Positions 1 through 8,778 of a DNA stretch of 64,000 nucleotides are shown here, in pieces. The notes under the pieces are model-generated. The model saw only the letters and a program-made list of their open reading frames with translations. It was not told the origin of the DNA and did no database searches. Position numbers and translations under genes: made by a program. Numbering within the stretch: position 1 is the stretch's first letter; each line of letters starts with the position of its first letter. The DNA is from Simiduia sp. 21SJ11W-1. Lineage in GTDB: Bacteria; Pseudomonadota; Gammaproteobacteria; Pseudomonadales; Cellvibrionaceae. The stretch covers positions 558,001 to 622,000 of the forward strand of contig NZ_CP090959.1 of the NCBI RefSeq assembly GCF_024138675.1, in the 5' to 3' direction.

Positions 1-682
1 CAATGGTACGCTGGGCGGTGCTGTTAGGTGCCAGCTGGTAATGCGCAGGGCTCGCGCTCAGGAGCGCTACCTGTTCCTGGGCGCCGGGCAGGGCCTTTGG
101 GAAGGGCAGCCAGGCGGTGAGCGTTTCACCGGCGGGCACGGCATCGGCATCCACGGTGAGTGAGTAGCTTACGCGGATGCGCTGGCGCAGGGGCTGGGCC
201 TGTTCGATCAGGGTTTTGTGGTGATCATGCAGCCGGTAGAGGGGGCCCTTGTCGGTAAAGCGGGTAACCTGGGGCGCGCGCTTGGCTGCGGCGTCATCGG
301 TTTGGATCAGGTTGTAGGCGCCGCGCTTGAAGTAGCGGGTTTCACCGTTGATTTGCTTGGCCTCAAAACGGCCCTCGGCCAGCCACTGGCTGATTTCAGC
401 CTCGGTGGCATCTGGCAGGTAGCTCTGCACGCTGGCCCTGAGTGCGGCTTCATCCAGGGTAAATTCGCGCTCGATGCGTGCCATGCGTTCGGCTTCGAAG
501 GCGAGTTCAGGGATGGGGGCGCGTGCGTTCAGGCGCTGGATTTCCGCTTTGGCGGCGCTGTACTGGCCGCTGTCTACCAGGGTCTGGATCTCGCTCACAG
601 CTGTGGGTGTGGCATTGGCGTGGGTGGTTAGCAGGCCTTGGTACAAAAGGGCGCCGCAAAGGGCGAGGGGGAGGCGTATCAC
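1..682 (-). CDS. Exported transglutaminase-like protein, N-terminal part
   Basis: Only the first ~227 codons lie in the window; the gene runs off the left edge. I start it at GTG 682, preceded by GGAG with a six-base spacer. The first ~24 residues form a signal peptide ending in HANA. Residues ~170-215 (VSYSLTVDADAVPAGE, then AWLPFPK) resemble the beta-rich segment that precedes the catalytic core in exported transglutaminase-like cysteine proteins common in Bacteroidetes. The Cys-His-Asp core would be beyond the edge, so activity cannot be judged. It diverges from the TonB receptor gene at 834 across an AT-rich promoter region, suggesting shared control. A role in cutting wall peptides is inference. 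Confidence 0.6.
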   Translation of the reverse strand, partial: MIRLPLALCGALLYQGLLTTHANATPTAVSEIQTLVDSGQYSAAKAEIQRLNARAPIPELAFEAERMARIEREFTLDEAALRASVQSYLPDATEAEISQWLAEGRFEAKQINGETRYFKRGAYNLIQTDDAAAKRAPQVTRFTDKGPLYRLHDHHKTLIEQAQPLRQRIRVSYSLTVDADAVPAGETLTAWLPFPKALPGAQEQVALLSASPAHYQLAPNSTAQRTI

Positions 683-833
683 TTAGGTCTCCAAAATAAT
701 TTATTCTTCAATAAGGAATATTTTATGTTTACAAGAATTTTTAATGTTGATAAATTATTCCCATGCCTTTGCTGCGTCAAGGGGTAGCGCACGTCGCACA
801 GCATATTAATAAAAAACAAAGAGGATCAGACAT
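683..833. promoter_or_regulatory. Divergent AT-rich promoter region
   Basis: This 151-base gap separates the leftward transglutaminase-like gene from the rightward TonB receptor gene and is far richer in A/T than its surroundings. It contains three TATTCY half-sites: 701-707 forward, 714-720 reverse and 754-761 forward. Similar half-sites occur between the symporter and the RpiR-type regulator at 19683-19726. A purine-rich GAGGATCAG just before ATG 834 serves as ribosome binding site. I cannot place a -35/-10 pair with confidence. Confidence 0.45.
696..726. promoter_or_regulatory. Candidate operator shared with 19683-19726
   Basis: ATAATTTATTCT (696-707) matches ATCATTTATTCT (19715-19726) at 11 of 12 bases. 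ATAAGGAATATTTTAT (711-726) matches the reverse complement of 19683-19698 at 14 of 16. Together 701-720 form an imperfect dyad TTATTC / GAATA. Assignment to the RpiR-type regulator at 19901 is inference; AT-rich DNA gives chance matches easily. Confidence 0.35.
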
Positions 834-3827
834 ATGTCAAAACAACGTTCGGCTTTTATGACGAATCGCCTGGCTGAGGCAACGAGGGCCACCTGGCGCT
901 CACCCTTTGCCACCCTATCCACTGCTGTGCTGGCTGGCGCCATGCTGTGCTCGCCGGCCTATGCGCAATTGGCTGGTGCCATTAAAGGTAGTGTTGCCTT
1001 TGAAGAGGCCGGCACAAGCCCCGCGGGCGTAAAGGTGACCGCCACCAGTAGCAAAATGCCCAAGGCCCGTACCGCCGTTACCGATGAGTCCGGTAGCTAC
1101 AGCCTGCCTATGCTGGTGCCGGGCGAGTACTTGTTAACCTTCGAGGCCGCTGACGGCACTGTGCGTACCGCCAGCACTGAGGTGCGTCTGGAACAAACCA
1201 CCCGTGTAGACATGGTGCTGGATTCAACCCTTGATGCCTCTGAAATGGAAGAGGTGTTTGTAACGGGCCGCATTGTCAACCTGGAAAGTAACTCTTCGCT
1301 GTCAAACTCCATCGGTGCAGACATGGTGGACGGTGTGCCAGTAGGGCAAGACTACCGCGACCTGATGAAGTTGATTCCCGGTGTGCAGTACACTCAAGAA
1401 ACAGTGCGTGGCCCAAGTGCGGGCGCATCAGGCCAGGATAACGTCTACAACTTCGATGGCGTGGATGTAGGCCTGCCAGGCTACGGCGTATTGTCTTCAG
1501 AGCCTGCAACCCATGACGTTGAACAAATGGCTGTTCAGCGTGGTGGTGCGAATGCTATCAATTTCAACCGCGCCGGCGGTGTTTCTGTCAATACAACGTC
1601 GAAGTCGGGTAGCAATGAATTTGCCGGCAGTGTGCAGTACAAGTTTCAAACACCGAGCATGGTGGGTGAGACCCGTAACGGCGTTAAATCCGAGACTACC
1701 CGCAGCTGGTTGACCGCTAATGTAAGCGGCCCGCTGATTGAAGATCAGCTGTTTTTCTACGGCTCTTTCTACCGCCCCTATGCGGAACTAGACAATAAAG
1801 ATACCGCCTATGGCCCGGTGAAAAGCTACAGCAGCGATCGCCATGAGTACTACGGTAAGCTCACTTATGCGCCTATTGAAGATATCCTCTTGAATGCCAG
1901 CTACCGTACCTCAGATAAAAAAATCGAGGGTAACTCCATCGGTTTTTACGAGCCAGACTCCGTATCGGCCGGTAGCGAAACCTCCATGGATATTCTGAAC
2001 CTGGATGGCACCTGGATTATCGATGGCAATACCACCCTTTCGGTAGCTTATAGCGATTACGACAACGACGGCGGTACCACTGCAGATACGCAGTTGAGCG
2101 TGCAGCCTGTGCTGGGCGGATCGCTGGACATCGATAACATACATGAAATGGGCTATGTCAATGTGCCAAGCTATCGTGATGAAGATACGCCAGAAGATAT
2201 CGCCTACAACGATTTCATTCGCCCTTACGTAGAGCAGTACGGCTTCATTAATGAAGACGGTGAGCGCCAAGGCGGTGGCGGTGTGGGCGCGTATTTTCAA
2301 AACGAAGTGGTAAATTATCATCGCAAAACCTTCACTGCGAAGCTGGATCATACCCTCACCTGGGGTGATGCAACCCACGAGCTGCACGCAGGCTATAAGT
2401 ACACTGAAGGCGGCGAGATTCTGGATCGCAACGCCAACGGCTGGGGTAGCATCAGCATTATTGGTGGTCGCTCGACAACCGACGATGGCGTGCCGGTATA
2501 TTTTCAAACCCGCACACCTTCCTCTGCGTTTAACAGCAGTGGTAACGTGCTGGACACCTATACCAAAGAGCACAATATCGAGTTTAACGACCTGATCACC
2601 TACGGCGATTTCATGATCAATGTGGGCGTATTGCTGAGCCAAGACACTCTCTACGGTCAGGGCCTGAAGGAAGACAGCAGCTCACCTGTTGGCTTTATAG
2701 AATCGCCCGGCACGAATTACGAAATGTATAACGTGCCCTTTTCGAAAATGATTCAGCCGCGTTTGGGTATTACCTGGCAGTACGCGGGTGAAGGCACGGT
2801 ATTTGCCAACTACGCGGCCTACAACCCTGCGGCTTCTTCACTTGCCCGTGCGGCTTCGTGGGATCGCAATAGAACCCAGCTCTTGCAGGAAGTGCGCTTT
2901 GATGCAGACGGTAACTATATCGAGTCTGAACCCCAGGGTTCCAGCAGCGGTAAGTTCTTCGTAAAAGGCATGGACCCACGCAAGATTGATGAATTCACCC
3001 TCGGTACTACCCGTGAAGTGACAGATGAGCTGAGCATTCGTGCACACCTGCGCTACCGTGAAGGTTCAAACTTCTGGGAAGATGTGCCAAATGATGCGCG
3101 TTTAAGCGACGATGCGCCGCAGCATATCCAGGATAAAGGCCTTTACTTGCCAGAATTGCCAGACCTGATTGACGGCGTTGGTAGCGGTAGCTCTTATGTA
3201 ATTGCCACGCTGGATGAGGCCTACACCAAGTACTACGAGGGCAGCATTGAAGCTGAGTGGAACGGTGACCGCTTCCACGTAAATGCATCTTACGTGTATA
3301 GCCGCTACCGTGGTAACTTCGACCAAGACAACTCTTCTGGTGCGAATGACCAGGCGATTTATATCGGCTCTTCCAACATTGCCGATGGTGTTGGCCGCCA
3401 AACCTGGGATAACCGCGATGGTATATTGCGTGGTGACCGCCCGCACCAGTTCAAAACCTACGGCTACTACAAAACTGACTGGAACGCCAACATTGGCGCC
3501 TACTTGATTTACCAGTCTGGTCAGCCATGGGAAGCTTGGGATGCCGAAGCCTTTGGATTGCCTTCTTGGTACTCCTCTACCTCGCGCTATGCTGAAAAAG
3601 CCGGTTCTAACCGCAGTAAGTCTCACTGGCAGTTGGACCTGAACTACACCCAGAACTTTGAGGTGTACAAAGGAACTATGGTGAACTTCCGCGCCGATCT
3701 GTTTAACGTGTTTGACCGTCAAACCGGTTACAACATTAACCCTTATGTAAGCAGCTCAACGTTTGGTGAGCCTAGGAACTACTTCGCCTCACGTCGCTTA
3801 CAGTTGTCTCTTGGTGTGAACTTCTAA
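834..3827 (+). CDS. TonB-dependent receptor, Oar-type, with N-terminal regulatory-like domain
   Basis: A 997-residue outer-membrane receptor expected to import a bulky substrate using TonB and the proton-motive force. A long signal peptide ends at AYA (residue 44). A carboxypeptidase-regulatory-like beta domain follows (~47-125, with a SYSLPMLVPGEYLL segment). Then come a plug domain (~150-250, with VPVGQDYRDLMKLIPGVQY and a GGANAINFNRAGG segment) and a beta-barrel ending in a C-terminal phenylalanine (LSLGVNF), the usual BamA signal. The architecture is that of Oar/CirA-like receptors. No ligand can be read from sequence; the surrounding peptidoglycan catabolic genes suggest muropeptides or other wall fragments (inference). 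ATG 834 has a GAGGA site; an in-frame ATG at 858 would give a shorter signal. Confidence 0.85.
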   Translation: MSKQRSAFMTNRLAEATRATWRSPFATLSTAVLAGAMLCSPAYAQLAGAIKGSVAFEEAGTSPAGVKVTATSSKMPKARTAVTDESGSYSLPMLVPGEYLLTFEAADGTVRTASTEVRLEQTTRVDMVLDSTLDASEMEEVFVTGRIVNLESNSSLSNSIGADMVDGVPVGQDYRDLMKLIPGVQYTQETVRGPSAGASGQDNVYNFDGVDVGLPGYGVLSSEPATHDVEQMAVQRGGANAINFNRAGGVSVNTTSKSGSNEFAGSVQYKFQTPSMVGETRNGVKSETTRSWLTANVSGPLIEDQLFFYGSFYRPYAELDNKDTAYGPVKSYSSDRHEYYGKLTYAPIEDILLNASYRTSDKKIEGNSIGFYEPDSVSAGSETSMDILNLDGTWIIDGNTTLSVAYSDYDNDGGTTADTQLSVQPVLGGSLDIDNIHEMGYVNVPSYRDEDTPEDIAYNDFIRPYVEQYGFINEDGERQGGGGVGAYFQNEVVNYHRKTFTAKLDHTLTWGDATHELHAGYKYTEGGEILDRNANGWGSISIIGGRSTTDDGVPVYFQTRTPSSAFNSSGNVLDTYTKEHNIEFNDLITYGDFMINVGVLLSQDTLYGQGLKEDSSSPVGFIESPGTNYEMYNVPFSKMIQPRLGITWQYAGEGTVFANYAAYNPAASSLARAASWDRNRTQLLQEVRFDADGNYIESEPQGSSSGKFFVKGMDPRKIDEFTLGTTREVTDELSIRAHLRYREGSNFWEDVPNDARLSDDAPQHIQDKGLYLPELPDLIDGVGSGSSYVIATLDEAYTKYYEGSIEAEWNGDRFHVNASYVYSRYRGNFDQDNSSGANDQAIYIGSSNIADGVGRQTWDNRDGILRGDRPHQFKTYGYYKTDWNANIGAYLIYQSGQPWEAWDAEAFGLPSWYSSTSRYAEKAGSNRSKSHWQLDLNYTQNFEVYKGTMVNFRADLFNVFDRQTGYNINPYVSSSTFGEPRNYFASRRLQLSLGVNF

Positions 3828-4186
3828 GCCAGGGCAACAGGTTACTCCTCCTTCGGCCAGGTTGGGCTGGCCGTTTTCTGTAGTACGCTTATGGGGCCTT
3901 TTGGCCCCATTTTTTCAGCCTGCTTTTTGGTGTGGCTGGATCAGGTGATTGCAAGCCAAAGGGGGCTAGGGCAACTAGCGCCGGCTGTGCGACACTCTTG
4001 GTTTGAGTGTGGCGTTTGCTCGCGCGGGTTGGCTGCCAAATAAAATAACCCAAAAGAATTTTTCACTTGCGCACGCGCAAGTTTCTACCAGCTGCGCCAT
4101 GCCTTTGGTTTGGTTGGTAATACCTAACGACTGCCGCCTTGCTGGGTGCAGTATAAAAAAGGTGCAGTTTAAAAAGGAGGTGCTGT
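3828..4186. other. Intergenic region before ldcA
   Basis: This 359-base gap holds the terminator of the TonB receptor gene at 3892-3915 and, before it, a weaker GGCCAG/CTGGCC hairpin (3855-3872) followed by GTTTT. A short dyad ACACTC/GAGTGT lies at 3992-4010. The rest should include the promoter of the ldcA operon, which I cannot pinpoint. Small reading frames here on both strands lack ribosome sites and credible composition. Confidence 0.5.
3892..3915 (+). terminator. Rho-independent terminator of the TonB receptor gene
   Basis: A perfect seven-base stem TGGGGCC/GGCCCCA with a TTTT loop is followed by six T residues, 65 bases after the receptor stop codon. Confidence 0.85.
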
Positions 4187-5221
4187 ATGAATCGACGCAA
4201 TTTATTAAAAGCCGCCGCACTGGCGCCCTTGGCTGCGGCAGTCGCGCCTGCAGCCTACGGGCAAAAGGCGCCGCTATTGCCAAGGCGCTTGCAACCGGGC
4301 ATGACCGTTGGTTTGATTGCTCCGGCCAGCAACGCCATGGAAGACCAATCGATAGATTTTGCGGTTGATATCGTTAAATCCCTGGGTTTTACCGTGAAGC
4401 CCGGCAAGCACCTCTACCAGCGCACCCAGTACCTGGCCGGAACCGACCAGGCGCGCGCGGCAGACTTAAACAGCATGTTTGCCGATAAATCCGTAGACGC
4501 CATTATCTGTGCGCGTGGTGGTTATGGCACGCCGCGCATTTTGCCGATGCTTGATTACAAAACCATCGCAAAAAATCCGAAGGTGCTGCTGGGCTACAGC
4601 GATATCACCGGGCTACACAATGCGATTTACCGCCACACGGGGCTTGTGACCTTTCACGGCCCGATTGCCAGCCAAACCTATACCCCCTACACGCTGGGCG
4701 AATTCCGGCGCATTTTGATGGAGGCACAAGCGCCCACCGCATTGGGTGCACCGCCGCCCTTTGAGCCTAAACCGGGCCAGGCCGAGCGGGCTAATCGCAT
4801 CACTACCTTTGTGGGCGGGCGCGGCCGGGGGCGCTTGGTGGGTGGCAACCTCACCTTGATTTCAACTTTGATGGGCACGCCCTATGCCCCGGATTTTCGC
4901 GGCAAGATTTTGTTTCTGGAAGACATAGGCGAGGCGCCCTACCGGGTAGACCGCATGCTTACGCAGCTTTGGCTGGCCGGTGTGTTTGATCAGGTGGCAG
5001 GTGTTGTGTTTGGTAAATTTACCGATGCAGACATAGACGGCCCAAGTTTCAGCCTGGAGCAGATTTTTCGCGAACGTACCGCACACTTGAAGGTGCCTGT
5101 GGTGCGTGGCCTGATGATTGGCCACGTGCGTGACCAAAGTGTGATTCCGGTAGGTGGGCTGGCTGAACTCGATGGCGACGCCGGTACCCTCACGCTGCTA
5201 GAGCCGGTACTGCGCGCTTAG
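4187..5221 (+). CDS. ldcA: LD-carboxypeptidase (peptidase S66) with Tat signal
   Basis: A 344-residue S66 serine peptidase that removes the terminal D-Ala from tetrapeptide stems, cutting the L,D bond after meso-DAP. The family triad is visible: nucleophile Ser138 in GYSD, Glu245 in FLEDIGE and His313 in IGHV, with spacing close to the characterised Pseudomonas enzyme. The N-terminus NRRNLLKAAALAPLAAAVA is a twin-arginine-type signal, so this copy should act in the periplasm, whereas classic LdcA is cytoplasmic. The ATG follows a strong AAGGAGG. It heads a rightward run with nhaC, vanX, lysA and namZ homologues, consistent with trimming imported muropeptides. Confidence 0.88.
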   Translation: MNRRNLLKAAALAPLAAAVAPAAYGQKAPLLPRRLQPGMTVGLIAPASNAMEDQSIDFAVDIVKSLGFTVKPGKHLYQRTQYLAGTDQARAADLNSMFADKSVDAIICARGGYGTPRILPMLDYKTIAKNPKVLLGYSDITGLHNAIYRHTGLVTFHGPIASQTYTPYTLGEFRRILMEAQAPTALGAPPPFEPKPGQAERANRITTFVGGRGRGRLVGGNLTLISTLMGTPYAPDFRGKILFLEDIGEAPYRVDRMLTQLWLAGVFDQVAGVVFGKFTDADIDGPSFSLEQIFRERTAHLKVPVVRGLMIGHVRDQSVIPVGGLAELDGDAGTLTLLEPVLRA

Positions 5222-5388
5222 CCGCCGGCGGCTCGTGAAAAAGCTTATAGATACTTGCGATAACTATAGGTTTGGCCGATAACTGCTGACTGGCCGCAGG
5301 GCGCTGCCGCGCTAGACTGGCCCGCGCACTGGCACAATGTGGGCTTGCTGGCCACCAACATTACTCTAATAACACAGTGATAACGACC

Positions 5389-6786
5389 ATGACCGACCCA
5401 ACCTGGACTTCGCTACTTCCCCCGCTGCTGGCCATTGGCCTGGCACTACTCACTCGGCAAGTGTATCTGGCATTGTTTGCCGGCATCTGGCTCGGCTTTT
5501 TCCAGCTGGCGGATGTCAACCTGTTAGCCGCTTTGGGCCAGGCGATCGAGGGCACCATTGCGGTGCTATCAAGCCCGGGCGATGCGCGCGTGGTGACCTT
5601 TACGCTGGTGATAGGCGCCTTTATTTTAACGCTGGAGCGCAGCGGCGCTGTGTCGGGTTTTGTGCAATACCTTGAGCGCTCGCGCTGGGTAAATAATGGC
5701 AAGCGCTCCCAGTGGATGGCCTTCTGGGTGGGCATTGTGATTTTCATTGAGTCGAATATCACCGTGCTGGTGGCGGGCACAGTTGCGCGGCCATTGTTTG
5801 ACCGTTTTAAAATTGCCCGCGAAAAGCTCGCCTACATTATTGATTCAACCTCGGCACCCATTTGTATTTTGATTCCCCTCAATGCCTGGGGGGCGTTTAA
5901 CCTGGGCCTGCTTGACGGCCTGGGTGTGGATCAGCCGCTCAAGGTGTTGCTGGCCACCATTCCTTTGAATGTGTACGCCATAGTGGCGGTGCTTACCACC
6001 GCTTTTGTTATTTACAGAAACGTCAATGTGGGCCCCATGGCCCAAGCCCAGGCGCGCACCGATGCCGGTGAGCGCGGTGGCATTGACGTGGGTGAGACGC
6101 CAGGCGAGTTGGATACCAGCACCAAGCCGCGCCTGCACAACATGGTTTGGCCGTTGGTGGCACTGATTGCGGCAATGCCGCTCGGTTTGTACTTCACCGG
6201 CAACGGCGATTTATTTGCAGGCTCGGGTTCAAAAAGTGTGCTGTGGGCAAGCTTGACGGGCTTGCTGGTGGTGTCTGTATTGGTGTTGGCGCAGCGCGCC
6301 ATGAACCTCGAGCGGCTCACCCAAACCTGGATGGAAGGCGCCGGGCGCATGTTGCCGCTGGCCGTTATTCTGGTGCTTGCTTTGGCCTTGGGCTCGGTGG
6401 CTAAAGCACTTGGTACCGGTGCTTACGTGGCGGGCCTTGTGGGCGATGCCGTACCGCTTTGGCTATTGCCGGTGGTGATTTTTATGGTGGCGGGCGTGAT
6501 TGCGTTTTCCGTGGGTTCAAGCTGGGGCACTTTTTCAATCATGATGCCCATCGCCATCCCTATTGCCACGGCGCTAAATCTGGATCCAACCCTGTTTGTG
6601 GCCGCCGTGCTCTCGGGGGGTATTTTTGGCGATCATTCATCGCCTATTTCAGATACCACCATTGTCTCAAGCCTGGCTGCAGGCACCCATCATATTGATC
6701 ACGTAACCACCCAGCTGCCCTATGCGCTCATTGCCGGTGGCATCAGCGCGGTGGGCTTTATGATTTTGGGTGTGGTCTGGTTGTAA
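5389..6786 (+). CDS. NhaC-family Na+/H+ antiporter
   Basis: A polytopic inner-membrane protein of ~465 residues with the hallmarks of the NhaC family: SVGSSWGTFSIMMPIA and GGIFGDHSSPISDTT, which form the conserved ion site region, and about 11-12 hydrophobic segments. I prefer ATG 5389; an in-frame GTG at 5377 is possible, and neither has a good ribosome site. It lies 167 bases after ldcA and 24 before the vanX-like gene. The family also includes malate/lactate exchangers such as Bacillus MleN, so substrate transport (for example D-lactate or an amino acid) is an alternative to pH homeostasis. It may instead sustain the sodium gradient for the symporter at 18056. Confidence 0.85.
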   Translation: MTDPTWTSLLPPLLAIGLALLTRQVYLALFAGIWLGFFQLADVNLLAALGQAIEGTIAVLSSPGDARVVTFTLVIGAFILTLERSGAVSGFVQYLERSRWVNNGKRSQWMAFWVGIVIFIESNITVLVAGTVARPLFDRFKIAREKLAYIIDSTSAPICILIPLNAWGAFNLGLLDGLGVDQPLKVLLATIPLNVYAIVAVLTTAFVIYRNVNVGPMAQAQARTDAGERGGIDVGETPGELDTSTKPRLHNMVWPLVALIAAMPLGLYFTGNGDLFAGSGSKSVLWASLTGLLVVSVLVLAQRAMNLERLTQTWMEGAGRMLPLAVILVLALALGSVAKALGTGAYVAGLVGDAVPLWLLPVVIFMVAGVIAFSVGSSWGTFSIMMPIAIPIATALNLDPTLFVAAVLSGGIFGDHSSPISDTTIVSSLAAGTHHIDHVTTQLPYALIAGGISAVGFMILGVVWL

Positions 6787-6810
6787 TCCGCGTTATTTAA
6801 GGAAGGGTTT

Positions 6811-7515
6811 ATGAAAATGTTCAGCCTCTTGGCACTTGCCTGTGGCGTTTTGATAACCAGCGGCTGCAAGCAGGCGGCTGATGCGCAATTGGGCGAAGCA
6901 CAATCAGCTGCGGCGCAATCGCCCTTTGTGCAGGTTACAGACGCAAACATAACACTCGACATTAAATATTTTACCCACGAAAACCTTGTGGGTGAGCCCC
7001 TTGATGGCTACCTGGCTGCGCGTTGTTTGCTGGTGCCCGAGGCCGCCCGCGCACTGGTAGCGGTGAGCGAGGCGCTTGCCGAAGATGGCCTGGGCTTGTT
7101 GATTTTTGATTGTTACCGGCCACAGCGCGCGGTTAATCATTTTGTGCGCTGGGCAGCAAGCCCGGAAGACAACAGCACCAAGCCGGATTTTTACCCCAAC
7201 GAAGAAAAGCACTTGATGTTCGAGCGCGGCTACATTGCCGAGCGCTCCGGCCACAGCCGTGGCGCCACTGTAGATTTAAGCCTGTATCGCTTGGCCGATG
7301 GCTCGCCGCTGGATATGGGCACCGGCTTTGATTTTATGGACGAATCTTCCGCCACCGATTACCCCCTGGAAAATGCGCAGGCCGTGGCCAACCGGCATTT
7401 ACTGCGCCAGGCAATGACCGCGGCCGGCTTTAAAAATTATGCCCAGGAGTGGTGGCACTACACCTTCAAACCTGAGCCCCACCCCGACACTTACTTCGAC
7501 ATTCCCGTGCAATAA
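6811..7515 (+). CDS. VanX-type D-alanyl-D-alanine dipeptidase, lipoprotein
   Basis: A 234-residue zinc dipeptidase of family M15D that splits D-Ala-D-Ala. Zinc ligands are visible as His148 and Asp155 in SGHSRGATVD and His216 in EWWHY, with catalytic Glu213 one turn before; Arg103 in DCYRP matches the substrate arginine of VanX. The N-terminus has a hydrophobic stretch ending in ITSGC (Cys19), which looks like a lipobox, so the enzyme is probably anchored in the periplasm. No vanA, vanH or vanS homologue is near, which argues for dipeptide use as food rather than glycopeptide resistance. The ATG follows AAGGAAGG. The lysA gene follows after 15 bases. Confidence 0.87.
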   Translation: MKMFSLLALACGVLITSGCKQAADAQLGEAQSAAAQSPFVQVTDANITLDIKYFTHENLVGEPLDGYLAARCLLVPEAARALVAVSEALAEDGLGLLIFDCYRPQRAVNHFVRWAASPEDNSTKPDFYPNEEKHLMFERGYIAERSGHSRGATVDLSLYRLADGSPLDMGTGFDFMDESSATDYPLENAQAVANRHLLRQAMTAAGFKNYAQEWWHYTFKPEPHPDTYFDIPVQ

Positions 7516-7530
7516 CGGGCTGGAAATTTT

Positions 7531-8778
7531 ATGTTTGCTGTGAAATACAACCCCGAATCCCAAGACCGTACCGCCTTGCTGCTGGATATTGCCAAGGCCC
7601 ACGGCAGCCCCACCTTTGTGTATGACCTGGATGTTATCAGCCGCAATTACCGCGCTTATGCCGAGGCCATGGGCGAGCAACATTTAATTTGCTACGCGGT
7701 GAAAGCCAACGCCAATCTGGATGTGTTGCGCCATTTGGTGAGCCTGGGGTCAGGCTTTGATATTGTCTCTGGCGGCGAGTTAATGCGCGTGCTGCGCGCC
7801 GGTGGCGATGCCGGCAAGGTGGTGTTTTCCGGCGTGGGTAAAACCGATCAGGAAATTCGCTTCGCGCTTGGTGCGCGCATTAAATGTTTTAACGTGGAGA
7901 GTGAATCGGAGCTGCGCCGCATCAGCATGCTGGCCGTAGAAGAAGGGCGGGTGGCCAATATTTCGCTGCGCATTAACCCCGACGTAGACGCCGGCACCCA
8001 CCCGTATATTTCAACGGGTTTGAAAGAAAATAAATTTGGCATTCCCATGGAGGAGGCGCGCGGGCTTTACGCCTTGGCGGGCGAGCTGCACAACCTGAAA
8101 GTGGTGGGTGTGGATTGCCACATAGGTTCACAGCTTACCGATCTCGGCCCGTTTAATGATGCACTCGAGCGGGTCTTGGCGCTGGTTGACGCGCTGCAAA
8201 CCGATGGCATCAAGCTGCAACACATCGACATGGGCGGTGGTCTGGGCATTGCTTACAACGCCGAGCGCTTGCCCAGCAAAGCGGCCTACATCGGAATTTT
8301 TCGCGAGCGCATAGAGGCGCTCGGAATGCAGTTGATTATTGAGCCTGGCCGCTCTTTGGTGGCCGAGTGCGGCTCGCTTATTAGCGAAGTGATCTGCATT
8401 AAAGATACCCAAGGCAAACGCTTTGTAGTGGCCGATACCGCCATGAACGATAACCTGCGCCCGGCGCTTTATGGCGCCGAGCATCGCATCAGCGTGCTGC
8501 AAAGCCAGTGCCGCGAGCAGCCGCAATTGTGCGACTTGGTGGGGCCCGTGTGTGAAACCGCCGATACCCTTGCGAAAAAAATTCCTCTGGCCGTTGAAGA
8601 GGGCGACCTGCTGTTAATGCACGATGTAGGCGCCTATGGCTTTGCCATGAGTTCAAACTACAACGCGCGTCCACGGGCGGCCGAGGTGGTAATAAAAGGT
8701 GATGAATTTTCACTGGCGCGCCGGCGTGAAACCTTCGCCGATATGGTGGCCTGCGAAAACATGTACTGGAATCAATGA
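7531..8778 (+). CDS. lysA: Diaminopimelate decarboxylase
   Basis: A 415-residue PLP enzyme of the alanine-racemase/ODC fold (group IV) that converts meso-DAP to L-lysine and CO2. The PLP lysine is Lys58 in CYAVKANAN. HIGSQ, EPGRS and GPVCETAD follow in the expected order, the last carrying the substrate-binding Cys-Glu of the family. Length is normal for LysA. The setting is unusual: it is not beside dapF but between a D-Ala-D-Ala dipeptidase and a NamZ homologue, which suggests DAP from wall peptides feeds lysine. Whether this is the only lysA of the genome cannot be known here. Its TGA overlaps the next start. Confidence 0.92.
   Translation: MFAVKYNPESQDRTALLLDIAKAHGSPTFVYDLDVISRNYRAYAEAMGEQHLICYAVKANANLDVLRHLVSLGSGFDIVSGGELMRVLRAGGDAGKVVFSGVGKTDQEIRFALGARIKCFNVESESELRRISMLAVEEGRVANISLRINPDVDAGTHPYISTGLKENKFGIPMEEARGLYALAGELHNLKVVGVDCHIGSQLTDLGPFNDALERVLALVDALQTDGIKLQHIDMGGGLGIAYNAERLPSKAAYIGIFRERIEALGMQLIIEPGRSLVAECGSLISEVICIKDTQGKRFVVADTAMNDNLRPALYGAEHRISVLQSQCREQPQLCDLVGPVCETADTLAKKIPLAVEEGDLLLMHDVGAYGFAMSSNYNARPRAAEVVIKGDEFSLARRRETFADMVACENMYWNQ

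Noticed and set aside
1911-2642. Long minus-strand frame inside the TonB receptor gene
   Set aside because: It is antisense to a well-supported barrel; its composition is that of a mirrored coding frame.
3975-4368. Overlapping small frames on both strands before ldcA
   Set aside because: No ribosome sites, and the plus-strand frame runs into ldcA in another frame.
6811-7515. Vancomycin resistance cluster
   Set aside because: A VanX-type enzyme alone without vanH, vanA or vanRS, in a wall-catabolic operon of a Gram-negative; dipeptide use fits better.
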